A stretch of 64,000 bases of DNA. Source: Acanthochlamys bracteata. Its lineage: Eukaryota > Streptophyta > Magnoliopsida > Pandanales > Velloziaceae. The notes beneath the pieces are model-generated. The model saw nothing but the letters and a program-made list of their open reading frames with translations, had not been told where the DNA came from and did no database searches. This document shows positions 51,356 through 61,969 of the stretch, piece by piece. The position numbers and the translations under genes are program-made. The stretch is from the NCBI GenBank assembly GCA_019914995.1, contig CM034126.1, positions 2,237,001 through 2,301,000 of the forward strand. Direction: 5' to 3'. The stretch's first letter is position 1. Each line of letters opens with the position of its first letter.

Positions 51356-51989
51356 TTTCTGAAGCAATCAGACTTTCGATCGATGAAAGGGCGTTAAAAA
51401 GAAAGTTAAAAGCTTTTGTAAGATGATTCCCGAACTATTGCTTTTACATTATCATGGTCTGTCTTGTGTATTGCGCGTTTGAGTAATGTACACAGTTGCA
51501 AACAATTGTTGCATCCTTAGCGGACTTGTAAATCACTCAAGAAAATGTGGAGAACTCATTCAACTAAAATTCTGACTAGGGAGACGTCTGAGAAGTGTTT
51601 ACCGAAAAAAAACTTTTTCTAAAAAAAAAAATTATTTTAAAATTTGTTGAAAATAATTTTTTTTAATTTCAAAAGAAATAATAAAATTATTTAATAAAAA
51701 AATTTTATAACGTAAAATTTTATTTTAAATTTTTTATAAAATTTTATAAAATATTTTGAAAATTTTATTAAAAAATATAAATTATAAAATTATAAAAAAA
51801 AGTTCTCCAAACATGAACATAATATTTGGCGAGCATCATCAGAGTTTTGAACGAAATGTATGTGCGTGCCAATATTTAGTTTAATAAAGTTTGGAGCTAG
51901 TTTAAACTTTACATTTGTACCAAAAGGTAGTTCGCTTTTATCACGTTCCTGAAGAAATTACCTTCTGGGTTGTCACATAATTATGTTAG

Positions 51990-52384
51990 GCGTCGTTTGG
52001 CGTTGTTTATAGAATATTTTTTATTTGTTATTTTATTTCATATTTTATTATAATATTTTTTAAATTTTATTTAAAATTTAGAAAATAAAAATAATTACAT
52101 TATAAAGTTTTATTATTTTCTTTTTTTAATAAAAAATAAAATTTACTTGTCAAGATAAAACAAAAATATCTTTTATTAAAACAATTTCTATTTCATAAAT
52201 TTTTCCAAAAATATTCTTTGAAATTTTTCTTAAAATGAGTTTACTTTTGTACCTAAAAAAATAACAATATAATTTTACTACGTAAATTATTTTGTACTTT
52301 CAAATTATTTAAAAATTTATATAAAATATTATAAAAATATAAAATTAGAATGAAAATAAATTAAAAAATTTAGCCAAACAGCAT
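51990..52384. mobile_element. Probable MITE, unclassified
   Basis: About 395 bp. Its left end GCGTCGTTTGGCGTTG mirrors its right end AGCCAAACAGCATAC (reverse complement GTATGCTGTTTGGCT). The interior is AT-rich and non-coding. Confidence 0.45.
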
Positions 52385-52975
52385 ACATCAGCTCCTTCAA
52401 AACTTTTCTAAATTTATTTTTAAACAAATTTTAAATATAAATAAAATTATAAAAATATTTTGAAAAGTACATTTAATATAATTACTATAAAAATTAAACT
52501 TTTTTAATTTAAAAAAATTTATTTTTGAAAAACTTATTCTCTATATTGTAATGTAAGCAGTCTTTTACTACAGAAAGGTTAGATGCTCAATGATTATAAC
52601 TAAGAGGTATGATTATTGAGCTGGTATACTTATTGAATTTAAGTACTGGTTTGCAACTAAACTAATCGGATTTATTAGAGGTGGTTACTTGGGCTATTAA
52701 CCAAGTAACTATATGATAAATTGGCTTTTGTTAATTATGTGTTTTAATTAATAAAAAATAAATTTTTTGAAATCAAATTTAGTAGTTTGATAAATATTAA
52801 TTAAAACTAAGTTCATTAAATTTAAATAAATTTAAATATAAAAAAATTTAAATTAATTATCTGCCAGAAGTAAATAAGTCGTGTAAAACGAAGATTAACA
52901 ACTGACCCCATATATACGCCAAGTGCGTGTTTTCTCGTTATACCCAAATCATATAAATTGGACCAGAACCGAAAC

Positions 52976-52998
52976 GGATCCAAATCTCATTTGGATCC
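52976..52998. repeat. Perfect 10-bp-arm palindrome
   Basis: GGATCCAAAT and ATTTGGATCC are separated by three bases, CTC, just upstream of the hydrolase remnant. It could be a chance palindrome or a hairpin or dimer-binding site; nothing else supports a role. Confidence 0.6.
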
Positions 52999-53054
52999 TA
53001 AAATCTTTATGATCTGAAAAACCTTTACTACTAGTTCACTCCCGCGTTGAAGCC

Positions 53055-53780
53055 ATGACAAAAGAAAAGACCATTCTTCTCCTTTTCCTTGCAATCGGAG
53101 CGCTCTCTGTTTTCCGGCTTCGTTCATCGAGCCTTCTTCGGCGTGCCGGACCTTCTCGATCCAGCTCCCACTCGTCAATCTACCCAAGGAAGTAGCTCAT
53201 ATCTCTTTCTATCTATTCGTTCTCTTTGTCTATTTTGGGTTCTCTACATACAATTAAGAAAATTTTGTTTCTCATTATGAATTCTAACCGTGATTCTTGT
53301 TTAAATTTATGCAGGTGCTCTTGGAAGGCAAGGCCAACGCGGACAGCGATCTTAACCGTCCTCAAGCGCTAAATGCTCTCAATACCAACATGGACCCTGC
53401 ATTCGGTTCTCTTTTTTGTTTATTCACCAAATGGTATACTGTACGGATAAGGTTTTGAGATAATTACTGTGTAAGAATTGAGTTGTTTACTGCAGATACT
53501 GGTAGGTGTGTTATTTAATTGCTGATTTTCGTTTCAGGCAATGAGATTGAAGAAGTTCTACGAGTCATGGGAAGAAAACTTGTCTTTAATTATGAAGGTA
53601 CTTTATGTTTAACTTATGTTAGTAGACGTTTCCTTCTACAAAAGTTAGCTTGTTTGAGCTGTTTTTGTGGAATCCTAAAGTTCAAATGGTTTTTATCTTT
53701 TTGCCTAGTGAGTGATTGAAGGGCAGCTACAGACTCTGCCTGTGGAAATATTGTCAGTCCCTATAGGATAATTAGTCAAG
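53055..53780 (+). pseudogene. Remnant of a 3-hydroxyisobutyryl-CoA hydrolase-like gene (CHY family)
   Basis: Pieces of four successive exons survive. Exon 1 (about 53055-53190) is poorly conserved. Exon 2 (53315-53392) reads VLLEGKAN then LNRPQALNALNTNM, a crotonase-fold start; between these blocks two small deletions (two bases and one base) can be inferred, which change residues but keep the frame. Exon 3 (53538-53597) reads AMRLKKFYESWEENLSLIMK. Exon 4 (53722-53780) aligns by nucleotide with the GSGRAFCAGGDIVSLYRIISQG block but is out of frame. The exon 2 donor has lost GT. The remaining two thirds of the family protein, including the catalytic region, was not found downstream. Intact relatives hydrolyse 3-hydroxyisobutyryl-CoA in valine breakdown. 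The family call is by pattern only. Confidence 0.65.
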
Positions 53781-55561
53781 GTGAAATTTCACAAGTAATT
53801 GTTTGATTTCTTTTGGCTGTTGAGTTACACTCGTGGAGTATGCTGCATGTGCATGTTGTTGTTAGAATGTAGAAGCTGTTGGGAAAGAGTAGCAATCATC
53901 AATATGTATATGCATAATTGAAATTGAAATTTGAACTTAGTTCTCAAGTCCAAAAGAATGAAATTGAAATTTTAACTTAGTCCGCAAGTTCCTTGCCCCT
54001 CTTTTGGCATTTTAATTTTATAGCAAGAGTTGTGATATAGTTACTTAGGTGATATCTTATCACATTTCCTGATGTTAGATGATTAAACGTCCATTCTTTC
54101 TCCCCTGACTTTCAATTCCTGGATGCAATACCTTATGAAGCCTTAATTATGATAGCAAGGCTCTGCAAAATTGTCTTATAGCATGGCTATAGGTCTAAAA
54201 GGACAATTCCACATTACCGTGTTTACAGCTAACTTAAAGGTCAGTTGGTGATAGGTCAACAAGCAGTAAAGTTCTCCTCATGTGCTAATTAAATCACTTG
54301 GCATTTAATCAACAGTATCATCATGGCATTGCCAAAAAGTTTCTTGGTTTCAAAGCTTTTTCATTGCACATGGCATTATATGCTTGACATAATTGCGTTC
54401 AATTGTAAATATGGCAGTTTTCTTTCATGGATTCTCACATTAACGTGTTAATTGTTTGTCTGTGGAGCTTTCATTTCTCTAAGTCATTGGAGAGTGTGAA
54501 AATGTTATGAACTTATTCCTTGATTTTCTAGTGATGGATAAAAACTGAAGCAATTATTACATAAGAAAAATATTTTCATTCAACTGATATACTATTGCGG
54601 AAATGATTCTAATGAACCGAGTGAGCTGTTTTAGCTGCTTTGCTTAACAACACTCCTGCCTGTGTCTTGTTAGATGCTTGTCATGTGGATCAGCTCTACC
54701 TCATCAAGGTCCACTTTATGCTGTCCCTAGACTGACTGTATAAGTATAGTACTTTATATTGGTGGTTTGGCATTAGTATTATGGCATAGCAGAGGTTTGA
54801 TAAGTGATTTCCATGAGATTGGCTAATGAAATTAAAGTAAGAGAGCTGGTGATGAAATATATGTTAGTTAGAGGTATATCTAGCAATCTAAGCATCCTTG
54901 CAACGTGAGCCTAGAGAAGTCACCGTATTGACAAGGCTTAAGGTGATCATTAGGTACCCTATAGGTTTGACCCACAAAGCTCAGAGTTGTTACTTAATGG
55001 TCTTTTATTTTGGGTATTGCTCCTTCGGCCAAAGGCATATTAGAAATTAAGGACTTTGTGCTGCTTTAGAAAATAAAAAAACTTTGTCATGCATAAAATT
55101 GCGCAACTATATGAAATGAAGTAAGTATAGCAGCGTCTGAGTTTTGCTGTCCACATGGATAGAGGATCTATGTAGTTCTCATTTCTTTTTCTTGTTACTG
55201 ACCTTTCATTTTAAATGCTTACTCGCTGATGGGAGGCCTTCATGTCAATTTAGAAACTCACATTTTCCATGTGGGACAGTGAACCTTCGTCTACCACCAT
55301 CTTGTGGTTATTGTATTATGTATGTAACTATTATTAGCATGCTCTTGTCATAAACTTAACAAGATGATTATTTAAACTATTAGAATAATACCAACAAAAC
55401 TACTATATTGACAATCACAAGTAAATAAATAGGTAGACAACGACTTACAAAATGATACACTTCCATTGAAAATCCAATCATTTTGATGTTTAAAAGCTCC
55501 GGTCGACATGGAAAGAGTAGATAAGAGCTCCTAAAACTAGAGGTGCAAAACAATTTAGTGT
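53781..55561. other. Spacer downstream of the hydrolase remnant
   Basis: I looked for later exons of the hydrolase (the TMGGG-type oxyanion region) and saw none. The composition is intron-like rather than pure AT spacer, consistent with old gene debris. No other gene. Confidence 0.4.
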
Positions 55562-56090
55562 CTGACGAATTTAAGATTGTTTTCAAAACCAATTCGTAAT
55601 GAAAAAAATGAGCCCAAATTTTTATGATTATAATCTCAGAACTATTGATAAGCAATATAGAAATAAACCTCTTTTAATACTTGTCCTCCAACGAACGGCT
55701 GTTTGTGTATTTATTTATTTTTATTATTATTATTTTTGAAGTGAAGTGGGCTATTTGTCTGAATTATTTGTCCTAATTTGAAGCGGATCACTGTCCTAAA
55801 TGAATTGAGCTATTTGTACTGAAATAAAGCGAACTATTTGTTCGAAGATTAATTGGACTAAAAGTCTTAAAATAAAGTGGGTGACTTGCTCTGAAATAAA
55901 CAGACTATGAAGAACCTAAATGAATCCGATAGTAAAGTTAGATTTATCACAGATTCTGGACCGAATCGGTCTAGTCTTCTGTTTTGATACTGTGTGATGA
56001 ATTTAGATTTCTTTTCCAAATCAATTAGCAATAGAAAGAGTTAGTCTAAATTTTCGTGATAAACAATATGGAACTAAACCTTTTTTAACA
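55562..56090 (-). mobile_element. TRIM-like element with internal minisatellite, copy B
   Basis: On the minus strand the first terminal repeat runs 56090 to about 55995, beginning TGTTAAAAAAGG, and the second 55679 to 55562. Both resemble the terminal repeats of copy A (shared TTTATCAATAGTT-, TAAAAATTT- and ATT(A/C)GTCA-type blocks). After the first repeat lies CAGTATCAAAACAGAAG, like an initiator tRNA-Met primer-binding site. The interior has the same 24-bp minisatellite as copy A (55738-55915) and a GACCGATTCGGTCC palindromic block. AGTGT occurs on both sides (55557-55561 and 56091-56095), a plausible target duplication. Non-coding, old. Confidence 0.6.
55738..55915. repeat. Degenerate minisatellite inside TRIM-like copy B
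   Basis: About seven imperfect units around a core like AAATAAAGTGAGCTATTTGT, mostly 23-25 bp long, matching in the reverse sense the array at 5018-5200. Confidence 0.65.
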
Positions 56091-56450
56091 AGTGTTTTGT
56101 ATTCTGATTTAGTTGAAAAGTCTAAAAGCTTGGTTGAGTAGTTCACGATCAAATAGTCTAAGAGCTTTTTTCTTTTGCCTTTTGTTGTTCTAACAGTCTA
56201 ACTGACAAAAATGTTAACTTCATAAAGAATTTCTATAACATCTTCTTTCTGCTTACATGATCGTGGCATCTTCGAACCACCCAAAAGAATAATAATCATA
56301 AAGGAAAGTATAGTTCTATTTACATGTGTGACTAGTGAAATTGTGGATATAGTGGCAACCAGGACGAGGATCGACTACATGTTCCACAAAATTTAATGTG
56401 AAAGGGTATGGACTAATTGATGTAGAAGTAGGTGATGGGTATGAATTTAT

Positions 56451-59400
56451 CTAGAAAGAGTATGGCCGAAGGTCTGCGTTTCCCATCTGATATATCTTAA
56501 GAGATTTTGCGTTAATGCTTGCTGCCGTTGCATTGTTGAACAGGAAAACCTTTGCTGCTCCTCCAAAGGCGCTGGTCGGGTACACACGGGAAGTAATGCA
56601 TGTTCTTCCCTTTTGTGCAAAGCCTTCAACAATGGAGTGATCCACCTGGAAAATTTTGATATGCACGTTATATTACAGATACTGTCGAATTCATGTATCT
56701 TCTTTGGATGCGAATTGAAAAAGGTCCTAGCTAGGTATAGATATAAAAAAAAATTGTTATATCTATTAGATTTCTAAGAGATTCTTATTGTCCTTATGTC
56801 CGTAATTTTGAAATGCTACAAGAAGCTGGTGAATGTTTTCGGTAGTTTTCATTGACAGATTCTTAGAATCTTACCATAATTCTGACACTGAAGCTTTCAC
56901 CGTTGAGAAGTGGTACTGTGCTGCCATGCACTCTCTTGACAATGTCGGTAGCCTTAGATGATCTGCAAATCAATTACAGTATCAACGAAAGTGCTTCAGA
57001 ATACAAAGTATTTTAGTTCCTAAGCGAAAAGGTTTTGGTGTTTAGCTACCTTAATTCGTCTTGGCAGAAAAAGGTCCTGAGCTCGCCGCTGGTTCGTCTT
57101 GCAACATAGAAGTACACTGCAGTCTGCTCAGATAAGTCATCTGTAGCGAGAACAAGAAGACCAAACGGGCCTAACATGCCCCGACCAGCAGCTCCACCGC
57201 TCGTGCTGCAGTTGTACGTAACATCTGTCTCAACGGTTTCTTTAAGTGCCAATGGATGAATTTCAAACTCCGCTTCAATATCCAACTGCATATAACACAA
57301 GACGTAAGCTTCCTTTTTATCAGTTCAAGCTTTTAGATCAAATGATTTTTCTAGGTAGAGTACTGCACTTGTATACGTAAATACCTGTGTGGCCTCGCCA
57401 ACAATGTCAACCGGAACTATTGATCCTGGTGCAACGACGGTGGCGTTGTAGTCCTTGTGGCTCAGACGGAGGCTTTCAATCTCTTCCGCTGGCCATAACA
57501 ACAGGTTGCTTCCTGTCTTCGTATCATAAAGCACCGTTCTTGGAATTGCCTGTAAAAAGTAAAAGTTTCAGGATTAAAACTTACAAACTTACTAAACTAA
57601 AAAAATATATCTAAAACGTGTGAGACATAATATTCTATAATCATAAGTTAAACTTGATTTTATAGAGTCGGTTGACATTTTACTCTGTGACATATTCTAA
57701 AGACTGTATTTAGTTGCTCTAAACTCAATTTTAAATATGAGTTTGATTTACGTGTATTTTATAAGAAATGAGAACTGAAACAACTAAGGTAGTGTTTTAA
57801 TTAAGTAAAAGTGATTTTACAAAAGTGAGGTTGTAAAATAAAATTGATGAGAAATAAAATTTAGTAAAAGCAAATTTTTTTGAAGTAAAATATGTTCTAA
57901 AATGAACCCAAATTAAAATTTTGATTGAACAAAGTGAGATCGGATAATTTGGATAATTTTCTCCGCTGTCACTTGGCTCACACTCTGCATAGATTTTCTT
58001 TTTAATTATACAAGCAAACTAACATTCTTTGTACGCCTTTCTAACTGCTTTCTATTGTTAGAAGGCAAACTTCTAAATCAATCTCGACCAGAAGTACTAC
58101 ACAACGAACAAAAGAAACTTCTTTTTATTTATAAATGGAAAAAAAAAAAAAACAACTTCGCGTTGACAAAACTATTTTAATTACCTGAACAGAAGCCCAG
58201 CCTTTCAAAAGGTCAGCTTGCTCGCTATCAGTTTCACCAATCCAACCCCACAATATCCTCCGCCGATTCTTCTGATCGTAGAAAGTTTTCGAAGCGTAGT
58301 ACTTGCCGTAATCGTAACGGAGACCGATACCGACGTCGTTCTCCAGGTCATCTGGAATCCATTTGTTCTCCTTGGGGTAATACCTTCCAATAGCATAGTA
58401 GTCTTTCTTGATATCGTCCAAACTCGCCTTCATGACGTGCTTCACATTCGGTCCCGGCGTTATTGACGTGTCGAGTCCGACAGTTGTTTCTTCCGTCAAC
58501 ACTGGGTAAAAGTCGATGCATTCCCACATCCCTGTGTTAGCAACGGAGTGGAGAAATCCGGGGACTTTCTCGAAGTTTGAGAAATCTTTCGTCTTGTAAA
58601 CAAGAGCATGTCCCGTGTGGTCTGCGTCTTTCGATCCGATAGCAAAGAACCATGCTTCTTGATCAGGAAGGTACCACGCTGTCGCCGGGTCACGGAAGTC
58701 TTTCAGCCCGATCCCTTGTGGGGGACGGAGAACTGGATTGGCCTCAGACTTCACCCAGTTAAGAAGCAAAGGGTCCTCAGGGTCAGCGGGGACGGCGAGG
58801 CACTGGACTTGGGAAGAAGTGTTGGTTGAGCCAGTGTATAGAACTACAATCTCGCCGGAGTGGAGGAACGTGGCGGAACCGGAAAAGACACCGTTGGCGT
58901 CGTACCATTGATCAGGGACCATTGCAAGAGGAAGGTAAAGCCAATGGATTAGATCACGAGACACTGCATGTCCCCATGTAATGTTTCCCCACACTGCTGA
59001 GTAAGGATTGTATTGGTAGAACAAATGATACCATCCTTTGTAATACATAGGACCTGGAGCAGTTAACCAAACCATAACAAGAAGAAAACCAATTAATATC
59101 ACCATTCAAAGATTAATTTTGCAGAGAAACAATTTGTATGAAAAAAGTGTTTGTTTTGATCTTTGGATGCTTACCATTAGGATCTGGAAGCAGTAAACGG
59201 AACACATATATTTCAGCAAGATATGCATGGAAACAAACAAGAGATCAGTTGATTTTTCTATGCAAATTAAGGAAAGAAATTAAACAAACTGAAAGAACAA
59301 ACAGAGAACGGAAAATATAGTAATGGTAACTGATTGATTATATACCGTTCATCCAGTTCTTCTCAGGTTGGAAATGGAAAGAAGTACGTTGCCAATCAAG

Positions 59401-59790
59401 CATGTCTTTAGTCCAAGGAAATCTATGTGCAGAGCCAAGAATCTGCGCTGTCGCTTTCTCTGACACTCCTTGCTCAACCCCCCGCGACTCCAAAACAATA
59501 ACCGCTGCATTCGCCTGGTTATCCGTTGGCATCTGCAACTCCACTTTACGTCCAGTACCATAGTCATGCTGCTGCCGGTCACCGGCAGCAAGTAACAAGG
59601 CAGCTACAAGTGCTACTGTAGTAAGAACAGCAAAGAATATTGTTACAGCTTTCTTTACGGTACAGGAAAGTTTATTGTTTTCTTGTTCAGGAGCAGCAGC
59701 AGCTGGACTCCATCGATCGTCGGAGTTCGGCAATGAAGTGTGTATGAATGGAAGGGACAGTGTCGGCGTTTCAACGTCTCTCCCTGCCAT
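56451..59790 (-). CDS. Vacuolar (soluble acid) invertase, beta-fructofuranosidase
   Basis: Seven exons on the minus strand: 59790-59346, 59183-59175, 59053-58185, 57549-57385, 57285-57050, 56962-56875, 56645-56451; 668 aa. It splits sucrose into glucose and fructose in the vacuole (GH32). The N-terminal propeptide has a single membrane segment ([20 protein letters not shown], about residues 42-61) acting as a signal anchor, as in vacuolar but not cell-wall forms. Catalytic landmarks: [20 protein letters not shown] (nucleophile Asp), FRDPATAW (stabilising Asp), [10 protein letters not shown] (acid/base Glu). The residue after Cys is Ile, where vacuolar enzymes usually have Val and wall enzymes Pro. 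The C-terminal beta-sandwich follows ([38 protein letters not shown]) and ends LRPYSF. The start is the first true ATG; a longer upstream frame lacks one. Confidence 0.96.
59175..59183 (-). other. 9-nt mini-exon of invertase (DPN)
   Basis: ATCCTAATG on the minus strand sits between TTCCAG and GTAAGC. With the flanking G of exon 1 and GT of exon 3 it encodes D-P-N-G, the core of the catalytic NDPNG motif. It is one of the shortest exons known in plants and is conserved across many invertase genes. Automatic exon finders often skip it, which would remove the nucleophile. Confidence 0.93.
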
Positions 59791-59871
59791 TGCAGATGCA
59801 CTGCAAAGCAAAAACAAACGCACGCACGTTATTGAATTAATTGAATGAACCAAATGAAAGATTTCGGAATC

Positions 59872-59880
59872 CTATATATA
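59872..59880 (-). promoter_or_regulatory. TATA box of the invertase gene
   Basis: CTATATATAG lies about 85 bp upstream of the ATG at 59790, a fitting distance for a short leader. Confidence 0.6.
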
Positions 59881-61969
59881 GGCTAGCTAGAAAATCGAAG
59901 TAAGGGATTCGTATTTTGATTATAATATTATTGTTCAAATACGAGAACATATGGATAATTGGAAACGTGGGACCTACGAGAGGAGCTGGAGATGACTTGG
60001 ACGAAAACCAAAATGGCCAAAATGTCTCTAGCCAATCAAATGGGGAACACTTGAGGACACGTTAAGTTGTTCCGCAAGAAGAAGGAAAAAGAACACTTTT
60101 ATATGGTAAAAATAGTTGAAATTGCATACGTGGCTTTTTATGATTGGAGAGAAAGGTTGTAACGGTAGTGTTTATTGAGGGCGTTACCGGTTCCGTCTCG
60201 TGTTTATAAGGAAACTTAACTGAATTAGTTTCTAATTATTGGTTGACTAAAAGTCGATTACTTGTTTCGATAATATACACCCTTAACATTTTTTAGTTAA
60301 AAAAAAATTTACGTTAATACTAACGTCAATTAACTGAAAATGTAGTCATCAGTTTCTCATAACAATTTTTTTTCCAGAAAAAAAAATTTATTTTAATTTA
60401 ATTGATAAGAAGAATTTGGTTCACTAGGCACAAATTGCTTCCAAAATTGTGCAAAGCATTTTTACATATTTGTCATGGTATACAACTAGGTACTAAGTAA
60501 TTTAATGTTTAACAAAATAACTTCACATTTTATTTTCTGCAAATTGATTAGACTATGTTGTGTTTGTGAAATACGAGTCCATTTATGTCTTAAAATGCAT
60601 ATGGACTATATAGTTTAATCATGCTAGTGTTACATTTCGTACTTATATATATTTCAAAATTACTAACTAATTATGCATATATATATATAAGGTTGCAAGT
60701 AGTCCTTAATTTCATAGTATCGATTTCATATAAAATCCTAAAAGATTTATCTATTATGTAAATATTTCAATTTACTAATGTCGTTAGTGAATATCGACTA
60801 ATTAGTTACATTGGTTTTAAAATGTCTTATGATATTACAACTTGTAATTCTAAAAGATTTTCGTCTTTGGTAATGAAAAAAATCGACTTTGATTTCCTGA
60901 TTTTGCAGAAATTTTCTAAGAAAACTTAAATTAATGGTGATGTCTCTACCAAATTTCATTGGATAATTCTATTTCTGAAAATTGTTATCTTTTCCATTTT
61001 GATCGAATCACTCTGAAGTATAATAAAAATACAGATATTTTTATAAAATTTGACAAAATTACTATTTACAATAGTAATAATCTGATAGTTTTTTACTTGT
61101 TAAATTCTATAGGGTTAAACTTATTTTAATTATAAATATAATATCATTCCAATATATTTTATATTGGAATGACGAATCTCATAATTATGATTCTGATTCT
61201 CTAACGATGATTATTTCTAAAAAAGCTCACAGTTCAAAATTTAAGTAAAATGATAAAGTACCAAAAGATAGAATGTTCGAATTTTTTTATTTATTTCACA
61301 TAATAACGAACAACATTAGGAACATCTATGTTTTAAAGATAATGCAAAGGTATCTATGTCAACTTAATTCATACGCATCATCACCTAACACGAAAAAATA
61401 ATTGAAAAAAAGGCCTCACTCATTTACTTTCCAAATTTTCAATATCCAAAGTAATCAAAATCAAGCTTTTCTGTGATTATTCTAAAGTTTTATTTATCTT
61501 TATCAAATTCCTTACTTCTTTACAATTCATAAACCTTCTAACACTTATCTGTTCCATTCATTTATTCTTCTTTCCTTTTGTTTGTGCTCTTTATTTGTTT
61601 TTGTTTTTTTCTCTATTAATCTTTCTTGAAAGTTTTTTAGTACTGATGAGTTAGGTTTGAATTTCTTTGATTCATGCCTACCATATGAGCGAGCAATCAA
61701 CGTTCTTCTCGTTTCCTACATAGCAAACATTGAACGTGGCCAAATAATATTGAATAAATTCGATCGTGCATTCAATATAGTAGTTTCCCACAAATATTTT
61801 CCATCTTTGTTCACTGCTTTCTTTGTTACCATCTTCCTCCAATGAAATTAAAGCAACGCAAAGCAAGCGATTAACGTGGAAATAGTCAAAAAATGCACTA
61901 CGAGTTCTTCTTCTAAAGTTTGCTAAAGAGTACTACGCAGTAGTTGATTGGGTGGGGGAGTTGGTGGAG
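59881..61969. other. Divergent intergenic region, invertase (-) / SKS oxidase (+)
   Basis: About 2.1 kb, AT-rich, serving as the upstream region of both genes. Visible motifs are an ABRE-like TACGTGGC at about 60129 and TTGAC W-box cores near 60242. There is a short AT dinucleotide run at about 60674-60690. No gene is seen. Confidence 0.45.

Larger units (their letters stand above)
51356..53054. other. AT-rich spacer
   Basis: PYD3 promoter region followed by very AT-rich DNA with several MITE-like islands (about 51590-51810, 51990-52384). No gene. Confidence 0.4.
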
